Shown here one piece after another: positions 46,588 to 56,248 of a stretch of DNA of 64,000 nucleotides. Source of the stretch: Flavivirga aquimarina (GTDB lineage: Bacteria; Bacteroidota; Bacteroidia; Flavobacteriales; Flavobacteriaceae). Each line of letters begins with the position of its first letter. Positions within the stretch are counted from its first letter, which is position 1. The notes under the pieces were generated by a model. The model saw only the letters and a program-made list of their open reading frames with translations. It ran no database searches and was not told the origin of the DNA. The stretch spans positions 1 to 64,000 of the forward strand of contig NZ_JAUOEK010000063.1 of NCBI RefSeq assembly GCF_030540835.1, given 5' to 3'. Position numbers and translations under genes: made by a program.

Positions 46588-49434
46588 TTAATACCATCTT
46601 CTTCTAAATAAGCCTAAAAGGATTTGTGGGTCTACAGTAAATTTAAATCTGATTTTTTCATCATATTTACGTTGGCCTATTTCCCAACCTAAGTTTGAAT
46701 ATACAGGAAAGTAAATTTCGAAATAATCTGTAACCAAATTAACCCGTACACCGGAATCGTATACGAAATGTGGATCGTCAAACTTGTTTTTAATAAATCC
46801 AATGTCGCCATATGCCAATATGTATTTCCATAATGTTGTACTGGCATTAAGAGTTGTAATCCATTGGTTGGAAAAAGGGGTTTCTAGCTTAGATTTAAAT
46901 CCGCCTTCTGCGTCTATATATTGCTGACTAAAGATACCTGATGATTCAGAACGTCCTAAATAAGGGTAATCGAACATGTAATCTGTTGGCCTGTCTAAAG
47001 CAAAACTAAAATAGTCTGAGTTTATATCTGTTTTATTCTTTATAAAAGCACCTGCAAATACACGCAAGTTTAATTGCCTATTACTTTCAAATAAATACCT
47101 GTATTCATAATTAAAGGCTATTTTACTGAACTTTTCTCCAATTTGAAAATCGGTATACCATTTATTAAAATGTATTAGATTGTCGTTAGAGTTTCTATAG
47201 CGGATATTGAAAACTTTATAATTGGGCCTAGAGGTAGGAGAGATATTATTTACATCTTCATCTCTTTTTATATCTAAATACCTAAAGGTTAATATTTGTC
47301 TTTTGTTTGAGCGAAGATCGTTACTTCTTCTAAAATATAGTGATATTGAGGGCTCTATTTGTCTAACAAATAAGTCTTCTGCATAAGATGTATAGCTTCC
47401 CCCAATTCCGTATTTTATGCTATATAGATTGTTGTTTTCGAAATAATGCGTTTTAGATAGGGAAGCAGAACCTGTTATAGTTTTGGATTTGAAAGCGTAT
47501 GATGGTTCTATTTTATATTTAAATAGTTTTCTTAAGATAGTCGTGTTATAGGCTCGCATTCCTAAGGTTAATCCATCATAAATATTATTAAACTCCACAA
47601 TAGGCATAAGGAATACCTGGTTATAGTAAGGGTCTTCTATATCTTTGAAAAGTCTAAATTGTAATGGTTTGTTGTTAAAAAAGAACCCTTTTAATGATTT
47701 CCAATTATCTCTGGTATTGATTTCCGGAACGAATTTTTCGTAATTTAAAACGAGCTTATTTGTATTGTTTTTAGGTATTGTAAGGGTTTTGTTTTTTGTA
47801 ATGTTTTCTACCCACGTTTTAGATATAATACTATCATTATTTAAAGCATATAAGGAAATAGGCATGCTATTATTTTGCTTATTCTTTATTGTAAGTGTTA
47901 TGGAGTCTTCTGTTTTAATTACTTTTTTTATTTTGAAATCTATTTTTTTACGAGTGGCTATATATTCGTTAAAAAACCAATCGATGTCTTTGTTTGTTTT
48001 AGATTTTAAATAGGTTTCAAAGTCTTTAGTTGTGGTGTATTTTAATTTATTATTGGATAAAAACGAGGTGATGCTATTTTCTAATATTTGACCGTTTATA
48101 AAATCATCTAAATACTTGAACCCAATACCTGCTTTGTATTTACCGGCAATATTAACATTAAATTTTAGTAGAGAGTCTTTTTGCATGGCAAGCGGCTGGT
48201 CTCTGTTTGTTCTTGCCGAAGACATGGCAGCTAATGTATATTTATCATTAAATTTAGTATCTGAAATATGAAAAGATCTAATTCCCCAAATCTTAGCCAA
48301 AGTTCCAAGGAATTTCATGTCTGGATAGTGTATTTCAACATATTTCATTAAATAATATATTTGGATACCATCCATTAGCCATTGTTCTTTTCTTGGATTT
48401 ACCAGTAGTGTATTTTCTAAATAATTTTGTAGCGCAACTTTTAATAATTTAAGTTCGTATTGAAAATGCCTTGGGTAAGTTCTTATGAATTTTGGTAAAA
48501 AATTTAAGCCATAAACTGGTGCTTTTACATTATCAATTTCTGTTAATAAGAGCTTTTTATGCGGGTATTCTCCAAAGTTATTTTGAATGAATTTTGTGAT
48601 TTTCTCTGTAATTAATACTTTGTCTATCACTTCTAGCCCTTCGTCATCTATGTTGGAAACTATGGCGAAATCTTCAGATTGGATGGTGTTGAAATCTGAT
48701 CTTTTACTTAAAAATAATTTGTTGTTATTTCTGTTTTTTCCTTTTAACTTAACTATTTGTTTATCTGGTAGTTGTGTTTTATTAATTAAATCTAATTCTG
48801 AAGTTAAAACATAAGCGTTTGGATGCTCTATTTCTAATGAAATATCTGATTTAGGAATGAATAAGTCATCTAAATTTTTATTGCTATAATATTGCCATTC
48901 ACCATTGTAAATAGCTGGTGTAATATACCAGTATCTTAAATTTACATCGCCAGAATTTGTAATACCATAGCTTGTAAATTTGGCATTTGGGATTTGAGCG
49001 ATATATTCTAACTCAATTGTATAAGAATCGTTAGGTTTTAAAGGGGCACTTAATTCCACTTTAACAATATCTATTTGACCTTTGAGTTGCTCAAATACTA
49101 AATCGTGATTATCTTGTTTAATGGAAGTAATAACAGAGAAGCCCCTGTCTTTATTTTTTGCTAAATGAAAGACATTTTTGTATTCGTCTGCTAACCGGAT
49201 GGCTAGGGGTGTTTTTTTTGTTGCGTAACTATTATTCCAATCGTTTAAATAGATTGTTTGCAACTCATCTTGCGTCGTATTTTGATATTGAATGGTTTGA
49301 GATATTTTGATTTGTTTGTTCTCAATATCAAAAACCGCCTTTACGTCAATCTTATTTTGACTGAAGCTTGTGAAGCATATTAGTGCATAAATAATACAAT
49401 TAAAAAGGCGTAATTTCAATTTACTGTTTAACAT
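46588..49434 (-). CDS. M1-peptidase-like domain fused to an outer-membrane barrel
   Basis: A 948-residue protein with a signal peptide ending TSFSQ at about residue 26. Residues about 27-270 match the N-terminal beta domain of M1 aminopeptidases. Residues about 270-500 match the catalytic domain, but the zinc motif HExxH is not present where expected (near 326-338, which reads YELKLLKVALQ), and only WLMDG at 352-356 recalls the WLxEG helix. Residues about 590-948 are a beta-barrel rich in aromatic and glycine turns, ending in RRRWY, a typical final barrel strand. This suggests an inactive peptidase-like module carried at the outer membrane. Substrate or partner unknown. Confidence 0.75.
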   Translation of the reverse strand: MLNSKLKLRLFNCIIYALICFTSFSQNKIDVKAVFDIENKQIKISQTIQYQNTTQDELQTIYLNDWNNSYATKKTPLAIRLADEYKNVFHLAKNKDRGFSVITSIKQDNHDLVFEQLKGQIDIVKVELSAPLKPNDSYTIELEYIAQIPNAKFTSYGITNSGDVNLRYWYITPAIYNGEWQYYSNKNLDDLFIPKSDISLEIEHPNAYVLTSELDLINKTQLPDKQIVKLKGKNRNNNKLFLSKRSDFNTIQSEDFAIVSNIDDEGLEVIDKVLITEKITKFIQNNFGEYPHKKLLLTEIDNVKAPVYGLNFLPKFIRTYPRHFQYELKLLKVALQNYLENTLLVNPRKEQWLMDGIQIYYLMKYVEIHYPDMKFLGTLAKIWGIRSFHISDTKFNDKYTLAAMSSARTNRDQPLAMQKDSLLKFNVNIAGKYKAGIGFKYLDDFINGQILENSITSFLSNNKLKYTTTKDFETYLKSKTNKDIDWFFNEYIATRKKIDFKIKKVIKTEDSITLTIKNKQNNSMPISLYALNNDSIISKTWVENITKNKTLTIPKNNTNKLVLNYEKFVPEINTRDNWKSLKGFFFNNKPLQFRLFKDIEDPYYNQVFLMPIVEFNNIYDGLTLGMRAYNTTILRKLFKYKIEPSYAFKSKTITGSASLSKTHYFENNNLYSIKYGIGGSYTSYAEDLFVRQIEPSISLYFRRSNDLRSNKRQILTFRYLDIKRDEDVNNISPTSRPNYKVFNIRYRNSNDNLIHFNKWYTDFQIGEKFSKIAFNYEYRYLFESNRQLNLRVFAGAFIKNKTDINSDYFSFALDRPTDYMFDYPYLGRSESSGIFSQQYIDAEGGFKSKLETPFSNQWITTLNASTTLWKYILAYGDIGFIKNKFDDPHFVYDSGVRVNLVTDYFEIYFPVYSNLGWEIGQRKYDEKIRFKFTVDPQILLGLFRRRWY

Positions 49435-49545
49435 TTAAAGGTTAATGATTCAATATAAAGGCATTGCAATATAACAAATATGGTGTTTTTAAAACTCACC
49501 AATGTTTTTGATTCTAAACTATTAGTCGTAAAAAGATTGAAAAAT

Positions 49546-50235
49546 TTAGAAGTTAGGACTTAATCCAGATTCTTTATAGAATGAGTCAAGAATAGTTATG
49601 ACTTCTTCTTCGGTATCTACTAAATGAATTAAATCCAGATCTTTTGCACTGATATTTGAAAATGAATCTAGCAATGTTTTTTTTATCCAGTCTAACAGAC
49701 CTTCCCAAAAATCTGTTCCTACAAGTATAATTGGAAATTTACCTATTTTATGTGTTTGTATAAGGGTTAAGGCCTCAAACAGTTCATCTAAGGTGCCGAA
49801 TCCACCAGGCATAACTACAAAACCTTGAGAGTATTTAACAAACATGACTTTGCGAACAAAGAAATAATCGAAATCTAAGCTTTTATCATGGTCTATATAT
49901 GGATTGTCGTGTTGTTCGAAAGGTAAATCAATATTTAGTCCAACAGATGTACCGCCTCCTAAATGAGCTCCTTTGTTACCCGCTTCCATAATTCCGGGGC
50001 CACCACCAGTTATTACACCATACCCTGCTTCTACAATGTTTTTTGCGACTTTTTCTGCTAGTTTATAGTATTTGTCTTCTGGTTTGGTTCTGGCCGATCC
50101 AAAAATAGACACACAGGGGCCTATTTTACTCATTTTTTCAAATCCATTAACAAACTCGCCCATTATTTTAAAAATAGCCCAGGAATCGTTTGTTTTTATT
50201 TCATTCCACCCTTTATGATGTTGTTCTTTTCTCAT
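49546..50235 (-). CDS. LOG-family Rossmann protein (TIGR00730)
   Basis: A 229-residue protein. GGGPGIMEAGNKGA near residues 77-90 and PGGFGTLDELFEALTL near 142-157 are the two defining motifs of the LOG / lysine-decarboxylase-like family. Characterised members split nucleotide 5'-monophosphates at the ribose (cytokinin-type phosphoribohydrolase). It is cytoplasmic. It lies between uvrA and the M1-like gene on the same strand. Confidence 0.92.
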   Translation of the reverse strand: MRKEQHHKGWNEIKTNDSWAIFKIMGEFVNGFEKMSKIGPCVSIFGSARTKPEDKYYKLAEKVAKNIVEAGYGVITGGGPGIMEAGNKGAHLGGGTSVGLNIDLPFEQHDNPYIDHDKSLDFDYFFVRKVMFVKYSQGFVVMPGGFGTLDELFEALTLIQTHKIGKFPIILVGTDFWEGLLDWIKKTLLDSFSNISAKDLDLIHLVDTEEEVITILDSFYKESGLSPNF

Positions 50236-50300
50236 ATATAAAAATTTATATGTTTATTCGTATGTTTTATTTTTATTGAATAAGCTTAATATCATTTTTT

Positions 50301-50335
50301 CAAATGTAACTATTTTTTCACTCGATTTCCTACAA
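50301..50335 (-). promoter_or_regulatory. Candidate promoter of the LOG-family gene
   Basis: On the minus strand TTG (50335-50333), 24 nt, TACATTTG (50308-50301), one over the usual spacer. It lies about 65 bp upstream of the start. Confidence 0.4.
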
Positions 50336-50391
50336 ACTACTTTCGCTTACTGTTTGCTGTCTACCAACCACTGCTTTCTGAACCAAACCCA

Positions 50392-53223
50392 TTAACCCAG
50401 TTCTTTTTTAAGAAACTTAGCGGTATAACTTTTTTTATGTTTAATAACGTCTTCCGGTGTTCCCTCAACAATAATTTGTCCGCCACCTTGTCCTCCTTCA
50501 TACCCAATATCTATAATGTGGTCTACGGTTTTTATAACATCTAAATTATGCTCGATAATAAGTACTGTGTTGCCTTTATCTGCGAGTTTGTTAAGTACAA
50601 TCATAAGCACTCGTATATCTTCAAAATGCAAACCTGTAGTTGGTTCATCAAGTATATAAAAGGTATTTCCTGTATCTCGTTTGCTTAATTCTGTAGCAAG
50701 TTTAATACGTTGTGCCTCTCCACCCGAAAGCGTTGTGCTTTGTTGTCCTAAAGTGATATAGCCTAAGCCTACATCTTTAATGGTTTTTAATTTGTTATAG
50801 ATTTTGGGAATGTGTTCAAAAAACTCGACAGCTTCATTAATAGTCATGTTTAATACATCACTAATAGATTTTCCTTTATAACGAATTTCTAATGTTTCTC
50901 TGTTAAAACGTTTACCTTGGCAGGTTTCGCATTCTACATATACATCTGGAAGAAAATTCATTTCAATAACACGTAATCCACCACCTTGACAGGTTTCGCA
51001 TCGTCCACCTTTTACATTAAAACTAAAACGTCCAGCTTTATACCCACGTATCATGGCTTCGGGTATTTTAGCATATAAGGCTCTAATTTCACTAAAAGTG
51101 CCTGTATATGTAACCGGGTTGCTTCGTGGGGTTCTTCCAATGGGGGATTGGTTTATATCAATCACTTTGTCTATATGCTCTAAGCCTTTAATACTTTTGT
51201 ATGGCATGGGTATTTTTACACCATTAAAATAATGAGCATTTAAAATAGGGTAGAGGGTTTCGTTGATTAATGTTGATTTCCCACTACCTGAAACTCCTGT
51301 GACTCCTATCATTTTTCCTAACGGGAATTTTACGGATACATTTTTTAAGTTGTTTCCTGTACAGCCTTTTAGTTCTAAAAAGTTGCCGTTACCCGTTCTG
51401 CGTTTTTTTGGGATTTCTATTTCTTTAGTACCTTTTAAATAATCGGCAGTTAAAGTATCATGTGTTTTTAACTCATCAGGATTACCTATGCTAATTATTT
51501 CACCACCATGTTTTCCGGCTTTTGGTCCGATATCAATAACATAATCAGCACGTTCGATCATGTCTTTGTCATGTTCTACTACGATAACCGAATTTCCTAT
51601 ATCTCGAAGTGATACTAAAGAGTTAATGAGTTTTTCGTTATCTCGTTGATGCAATCCAATACTGGGTTCGTCTAAAATATATAATACGCCTACTAATTGT
51701 GAGCCTATTTGAGTAGCCAAGCGAATGCGCTGTGCTTCACCACCGGATAAGGACTTAGAACTTCTGTTAAGTGATAAGTAATTTAATCCTACGTCTAATA
51801 AAAATTGCAGTCTGGATTTTATTTCTTTTAAAATTTCTTCGGCAATCTTAAGTTGTTTTTCCGATAAATGTTCGTGTAAATTGTTAAACCAGGTTGCTAG
51901 TTCAATAATATCTGTGTTTGCAAGCTCTGCTATATTTTTATTGTTTATTTTAAAATAAAGGGACTCTTTTTTTAATCTGGAGCCATGACATTCCGGACAT
52001 TCAATTTTGTCCATATACTCTTTTGCCCAACGTTTTAAAGAGGTAGATTCGGCTGTTCTATATTGATTGTCAATAAAATTAGCAACACCTTCAAAATCTA
52101 TTTTATAATCGCGGGTAACCCCAAGTGTTTTGCTTTTTACTGAAAATTTTTCGTTTCCGCCATACAAAATCATTTGTTTGGCTTCTTCGGGAATATCTTT
52201 ATAGGCATCTGTGAGTTTAAAATTGTAACGCTGTGCTATGGTTTCAAACTGTTTAAATATCCAACTGTTCTTTTCTGGTCCATGAGGCGCTAAGGCACCA
52301 GCTTTTATTGACAAGCTATTGTCTGGAATAATTTTATTTTCGTTTACTTGGTACAACTCTCCAATACCATTACAATTTGAACAAGCTCCTTTAGGGGAGT
52401 TGAAAGAGAAATTATTTGGCTCCGGATTTGGATATGAAATCCCGGAAGAAGGACACATTAGGTTTCTACTAAAATAACGCGTTTTGTTAGTATCCTGATC
52501 GATAACTAAAAGGACATCATTACCATGATACATAGCGGTATTAATGGTTTCGTTAAGACGTTTATCATTATCTGCCGACTCATCAATAACCAACCTGTCA
52601 ATTACAATTTCTATGTCATGTGTTTTATAACGGTCTAATTTCATACCCTTTGTAAGGTCTTTAATGTCACCGTCTGTTCGTACTTTTACAAAACCTTGCT
52701 TCCCAATTTGTTCGAATAATTCGCGGTAATGTCCTTTACGAGACCTTACTACTGGAGCTAGTATATTGATGCGTTTTCCACTAAAATCACTAATAATGAG
52801 TTTTTTTATTTGCTCATCACTATAGCTTACCATTTTGTCTCCCGTATTGTAACTATAGGCATCACTCGCTCTCGCAAATAACAAACGCATAAAGTCATAA
52901 ATCTCTGTAATAGTTCCAACGGTAGAGCGTGGTGATTTACTGGTTGTTTTTTGTTCGATGGCAATAACAGGAGATAGCCCGTCAATTTTATCAACATCCG
53001 GCCTTTCTAAACCACCTAAAAATTGTCTTGCATAGGCCGAAAATGTTTCAATGTAACGTCGTTGTCCTTCGGCATAAATAGTATCGAATGCCAGCGATGA
53101 TTTCCCACTACCAGATAGTCCTGTTATAACAACAAGTTTTTCTCTTGGGATAGATACATCTATATTTTTAAGATTGTGTACGCGGGCACCTTTTACTTCT
53201 ATAATATCATCAAATTGGCTCAT
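50392..53223 (-). CDS. uvrA: Excinuclease ABC subunit A
   Basis: A 943-residue damage-sensing subunit of nucleotide excision repair. Both Walker A motifs (GLSGSGKSS and GVSGSGKST), two LSGGEAQRI signatures and two Walker B segments ([11 protein letters not shown] and [11 protein letters not shown]) are intact. Zinc-finger pairs CPECHG and CETCQG...CETCQG are present. Its size is that of standard UvrA. It is not clustered with uvrB or uvrC here. Confidence 0.98.
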   Translation of the reverse strand: MSQFDDIIEVKGARVHNLKNIDVSIPREKLVVITGLSGSGKSSLAFDTIYAEGQRRYIETFSAYARQFLGGLERPDVDKIDGLSPVIAIEQKTTSKSPRSTVGTITEIYDFMRLLFARASDAYSYNTGDKMVSYSDEQIKKLIISDFSGKRINILAPVVRSRKGHYRELFEQIGKQGFVKVRTDGDIKDLTKGMKLDRYKTHDIEIVIDRLVIDESADNDKRLNETINTAMYHGNDVLLVIDQDTNKTRYFSRNLMCPSSGISYPNPEPNNFSFNSPKGACSNCNGIGELYQVNENKIIPDNSLSIKAGALAPHGPEKNSWIFKQFETIAQRYNFKLTDAYKDIPEEAKQMILYGGNEKFSVKSKTLGVTRDYKIDFEGVANFIDNQYRTAESTSLKRWAKEYMDKIECPECHGSRLKKESLYFKINNKNIAELANTDIIELATWFNNLHEHLSEKQLKIAEEILKEIKSRLQFLLDVGLNYLSLNRSSKSLSGGEAQRIRLATQIGSQLVGVLYILDEPSIGLHQRDNEKLINSLVSLRDIGNSVIVVEHDKDMIERADYVIDIGPKAGKHGGEIISIGNPDELKTHDTLTADYLKGTKEIEIPKKRRTGNGNFLELKGCTGNNLKNVSVKFPLGKMIGVTGVSGSGKSTLINETLYPILNAHYFNGVKIPMPYKSIKGLEHIDKVIDINQSPIGRTPRSNPVTYTGTFSEIRALYAKIPEAMIRGYKAGRFSFNVKGGRCETCQGGGLRVIEMNFLPDVYVECETCQGKRFNRETLEIRYKGKSISDVLNMTINEAVEFFEHIPKIYNKLKTIKDVGLGYITLGQQSTTLSGGEAQRIKLATELSKRDTGNTFYILDEPTTGLHFEDIRVLMIVLNKLADKGNTVLIIEHNLDVIKTVDHIIDIGYEGGQGGGQIIVEGTPEDVIKHKKSYTAKFLKKELG

Positions 53224-53361
53224 AAAATCGCAAAATTGCGAAGTTACGATTTTAGATGTTAATTTCTTGTGAAGTTTTATCCCAGATTTGTTATAATTGT
53301 AGTGAAGAAAAATTAAATAATTTTCTTCTTTATGAAAATGATTAAAATTTTGTTTAACATT

Positions 53362-53521
53362 GAACTCGTTTAAACTTTTTCAATTTGCTAAAAAATTGCT
53401 GTTTTCAACTCTGTTTTTGTCTTTTTTTCCTTCCGTAGCTCAGCTATGCAACTCAAAAAAGCCTTCAACAGAACTAAAAACTTCTAATTTTCGCTTAAAT
53501 CCAAAAAGTTTAAACGAGTTC
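53362..53521. repeat. 160-bp MITE-like element with 19-bp perfect terminal inverted repeats
   Basis: The 19 bases at 53362-53380 are exactly reverse-complementary to 53503-53521. The interior (122 bp) is T- and A-rich and has no gene. It lies between uvrA and the 53562 gene. No clear target-site duplication was found. The short open frame through it is an artefact of a TTG start. The rest of the 53224-53561 gap shows nothing else. Confidence 0.6.
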
Positions 53522-53561
53522 GTTAATAAATTCCTTCCTTCGAGGGAATACTATATTATTT

Positions 53562-54086
53562 ATGAAATTATTAGGAATAGGCTCAAGGATTAATCACCCG
53601 GAATATGGGAAAGGTGTAGTAACCAATGTAACGACTCAGCATTATTGGGTAACGTTTATTGACAATGGACTGGAGACGATTGATTTAGATAGTGAATTTG
53701 AGGTTATTGAAGCTGCCGACGGTGATGTGGATACGGTTAGTTTTTTTGATGTTGAAAGTAGTTTGGTAAGCATTTTAAAGAAATGGAGTGATGCTAGTGA
53801 AGTGGTGCCTATTGCAGATAAATACAAAGGCGGAAGGCTCATTTTAGAACCGGCTGATGCTGGTTTAAAATCTTATGAATTACCAATAGATACGTTTTTC
53901 CATAAAATAACGATGGTTAGAGATCGATTGCGTGTTATGGAGCAACGTATAAACTCAAGCGATTTGGATGAACAGGGTAAAATAGATTTACAACAATATA
54001 TTACCAGAATTTATGGTAGTTTGACTAGTTTTAATGTATTGTTTAAATCTGATACACATAAGTTTGTAGGGCAGAGGAGTAAGTAA
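53562..54086 (+). CDS. Conserved Bacteroidota hypothetical with N-terminal SH3-like motif
   Basis: A 174-residue cytoplasmic protein. Residues 7-20 (GSRINHPEYGKGVV) resemble the start of CarD/KOW-type SH3-like barrels, and the segment that follows (YWVTFIDNG) is also strand-rich. The rest is mixed, with helices rich in charged residues (DRLRVMEQRINSSD) near 115-160. There is no signal peptide. It starts 40 bp after the MITE-like element, so its leader may come from it. A role in transcription or RNA binding is conceivable, but not shown. Confidence 0.7.
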   Translation: MKLLGIGSRINHPEYGKGVVTNVTTQHYWVTFIDNGLETIDLDSEFEVIEAADGDVDTVSFFDVESSLVSILKKWSDASEVVPIADKYKGGRLILEPADAGLKSYELPIDTFFHKITMVRDRLRVMEQRINSSDLDEQGKIDLQQYITRIYGSLTSFNVLFKSDTHKFVGQRSK

Positions 54087-54140
54087 ATTTATAAAAGTAT
54101 ATACAAGGGTAGTTTGATAATGTGCTTATCTTTAAACAAT

Positions 54141-55463
54141 TTAGTTTGATAAGGTTTTTATATAGTTATTGATGGCAGATTTTCTTTTTCCAGAAGATAA
54201 TATCGGAATTTCATCAACGTATTCTATTGTTATTAGAGCGTCTTCGCCTAGATAGCTTTTAAACTCTTTAATAATTTTTACTTCACCTTTAAATTCATCA
54301 GTTATATTTAACTTTAAAGTATATTCTTTTTGCGTTTCCTGAATGAGTTGGCCTTGTATTATTCCTTTATATGAAGAGACATTTGCTATAATAAAACTGG
54401 TTACTATATCTCCTTTAGTATTTAATATAATATCTGTTTTTCTCCCTTCAATTTTTTTAAAGGTTGGAGGCGAAACATTATAGTTTATAGAACCGATATC
54501 TCCGGTGTCGTATCTAATCATTGGCATCGAATAGTTAAATAGGTCTGTAACAACAATTCGTCCTATTTCTCCAGATTTTGCTGATAGGTCTTTGTCAAAT
54601 TGTAATACTTCTATATAGTAACTTGCCCAGTTAATAGTAAAATCATCATTTGTTTCATTGAGCTGTTGTGCAATTATCCCGTTTTCGGTATTTGAATATC
54701 TTGAAAAAACAGGTGCATTGAAATATTTTTTGATGGATTGCTTTGTGTAAGTGTTAATTTGTTCAGAAACAGTAATTATAGATTTTATATTAGCATGTAT
54801 TGGGCTGGCGTTGTTTTTATCTAAATACTTACAAATTAATTCAAAACCAGAAGGGTATCCCTGCCAAATTTTAGTAGAGGAATCGTTTTTGATTTTATTT
54901 ATTGTGTTAGAAATATATGCATCACTTAAATTCAACACTTCTAATTCGACTATATTATTCTTCCAATTGACTAATTTTGTTTTTCGCAAATCATCATCCC
55001 AATGCCTAAAAAATAATATTTGATAACCAATTTTAAAACCAACTAATCCGGAAAAGTATATTACATCTGCAAAATTTCTAAGGATTTTATTTTTATTATG
55101 TTCAATTTTGAGCACAGCTCCGGTAGACCCACTTGTGCTTGCTGTTTTCGTTTTACAATTTATAAAGGAAACAGATTTAAACTGATTAATGTTTTCGTTT
55201 ATAGTACTTTTATTTATTACCGGAAAGTCTTTTATATCGGTATAATTCTTATATTTTTTATAAAAAGGGGTGGTTTCTACAGCATGTTTTAATATATTAT
55301 CGATGCTTTTTTTTCTTATAAGTTTTGCCTTTGGGTTGGAAAAATTTTCTAAAACAAAAGTTATGTTTTTTACATGGTTTTTTATTTTTGATCCTTTTAA
55401 AAAATCGAGAAACCAAAAAGTTATGTATCGCGCATATTCTAATTGCTTTTTCATTTTACTCAC
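54141..55463 (-). CDS. CapK/PaaK-like adenylating enzyme
   Basis: A 440-residue protein of the phenylacetate-CoA ligase (PaaK)/CapK family. The AMP-binding motif TASTSGSTG is near residues 107-115, RYDTGDIG near 318-325, and a C-terminal Lys in SSGKRKSAIN fits the catalytic lysine. CapK members act in polysaccharide clusters, and other members activate aryl acids. Its start overlaps the end of the 55456 gene by 8 bp, so the two are probably co-translated. The true substrate is unknown. Confidence 0.82.
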   Translation of the reverse strand: MSKMKKQLEYARYITFWFLDFLKGSKIKNHVKNITFVLENFSNPKAKLIRKKSIDNILKHAVETTPFYKKYKNYTDIKDFPVINKSTINENINQFKSVSFINCKTKTASTSGSTGAVLKIEHNKNKILRNFADVIYFSGLVGFKIGYQILFFRHWDDDLRKTKLVNWKNNIVELEVLNLSDAYISNTINKIKNDSSTKIWQGYPSGFELICKYLDKNNASPIHANIKSIITVSEQINTYTKQSIKKYFNAPVFSRYSNTENGIIAQQLNETNDDFTINWASYYIEVLQFDKDLSAKSGEIGRIVVTDLFNYSMPMIRYDTGDIGSINYNVSPPTFKKIEGRKTDIILNTKGDIVTSFIIANVSSYKGIIQGQLIQETQKEYTLKLNITDEFKGEVKIIKEFKSYLGEDALITIEYVDEIPILSSGKRKSAINNYIKTLSN

Positions 55464-56175
55464 TTTTAATATGGTTTATCTCCAATCCTAAAATAAGTAG
55501 TTTATGAAATGTTGGTAATTGGGCACCACTTTCTGTAGTCATCCAATCGCTCCATGTAGCCTTTAAACCATCAATAGGAAGCTTAGATGTCCACATTTTA
55601 AAGGCAGTTGGTTTTCCAGAATTATCAAGTAACCATAAATAGGAGTCCCCTGGGGCTAATCCTCCAGAGGAGAAAGTAACTAAAAGTGCTTGATCCCCAT
55701 TATCAAGTATTACAAGTCTACGTTCAGCATCTTTATTAAATACTCTATAAGGCGCAACCAACCAAAACGAATCATTCTTAAAGTATTTGGTTGCCTTTTT
55801 TATGAGGCCTTTAGATATATCACTTTCAGCTTTAAAGCTATGAACAAAAGCTTTATTTTGAGTATGGTCGTTTAAATCTAAACTAACCTTGAAGTCTTCC
55901 CAATAAACTTCACAGATGTTGTTTACTTTGTCCCATTGGTAGTGATGTCGCTTCTTGAATGTCCATTCAATATAATCGGTGTTATTAAAAGCTTCATAAT
56001 CTAAAGCCTTTAACATTTTATAAGCTAACGCATCTGCTTCTTTGCCTTGAACACCATTAGGCAAATCTTCATCATACTTAAAGAAAAGGAAAGCAAAGAA
56101 TAGCAAACTAGGCAAAGTGAGAAATATAAATACCCCAGATACTATCTTAAATACTTTTTTTGATTTTTTCTCCAT
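55456..56175 (-). CDS. Membrane-anchored conserved hypothetical protein
   Basis: A 239-residue protein with an N-terminal transmembrane anchor (residues about 10-33, KIVSGVFIFLTLPSLLFFAF) and a periplasmic alpha/beta domain. It has WDKVNNICEVYWEDFKVSLDL near 75-95 and a GLAPGDSYLWLLD segment near 172-184. I recognise no catalytic motif. Coupling to a PaaK/CapK-like gene by 8-bp overlap suggests a shared lipid or polysaccharide-related role, but this is inference. Confidence 0.7.
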   Translation of the reverse strand: MEKKSKKVFKIVSGVFIFLTLPSLLFFAFLFFKYDEDLPNGVQGKEADALAYKMLKALDYEAFNNTDYIEWTFKKRHHYQWDKVNNICEVYWEDFKVSLDLNDHTQNKAFVHSFKAESDISKGLIKKATKYFKNDSFWLVAPYRVFNKDAERRLVILDNGDQALLVTFSSGGLAPGDSYLWLLDNSGKPTAFKMWTSKLPIDGLKATWSDWMTTESGAQLPTFHKLLILGLEINHIKSE

Positions 56176-56248
56176 AAAATTGCTAAGTAACTTTTAACAA
56201 ATAGAGTTCTAAATTATTAAATACTAACGGAGTAATAAAAGAAAAACT

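Noticed and set aside
53360-53593. 77-residue open frame with a signal-peptide-like start inside the MITE-like element
   Set aside because: It needs a TTG start within the left terminal repeat, runs through the inverted-repeat element and overlaps the better-supported gene at 53562. The hydrophobic start is a chance effect of T-rich sequence.
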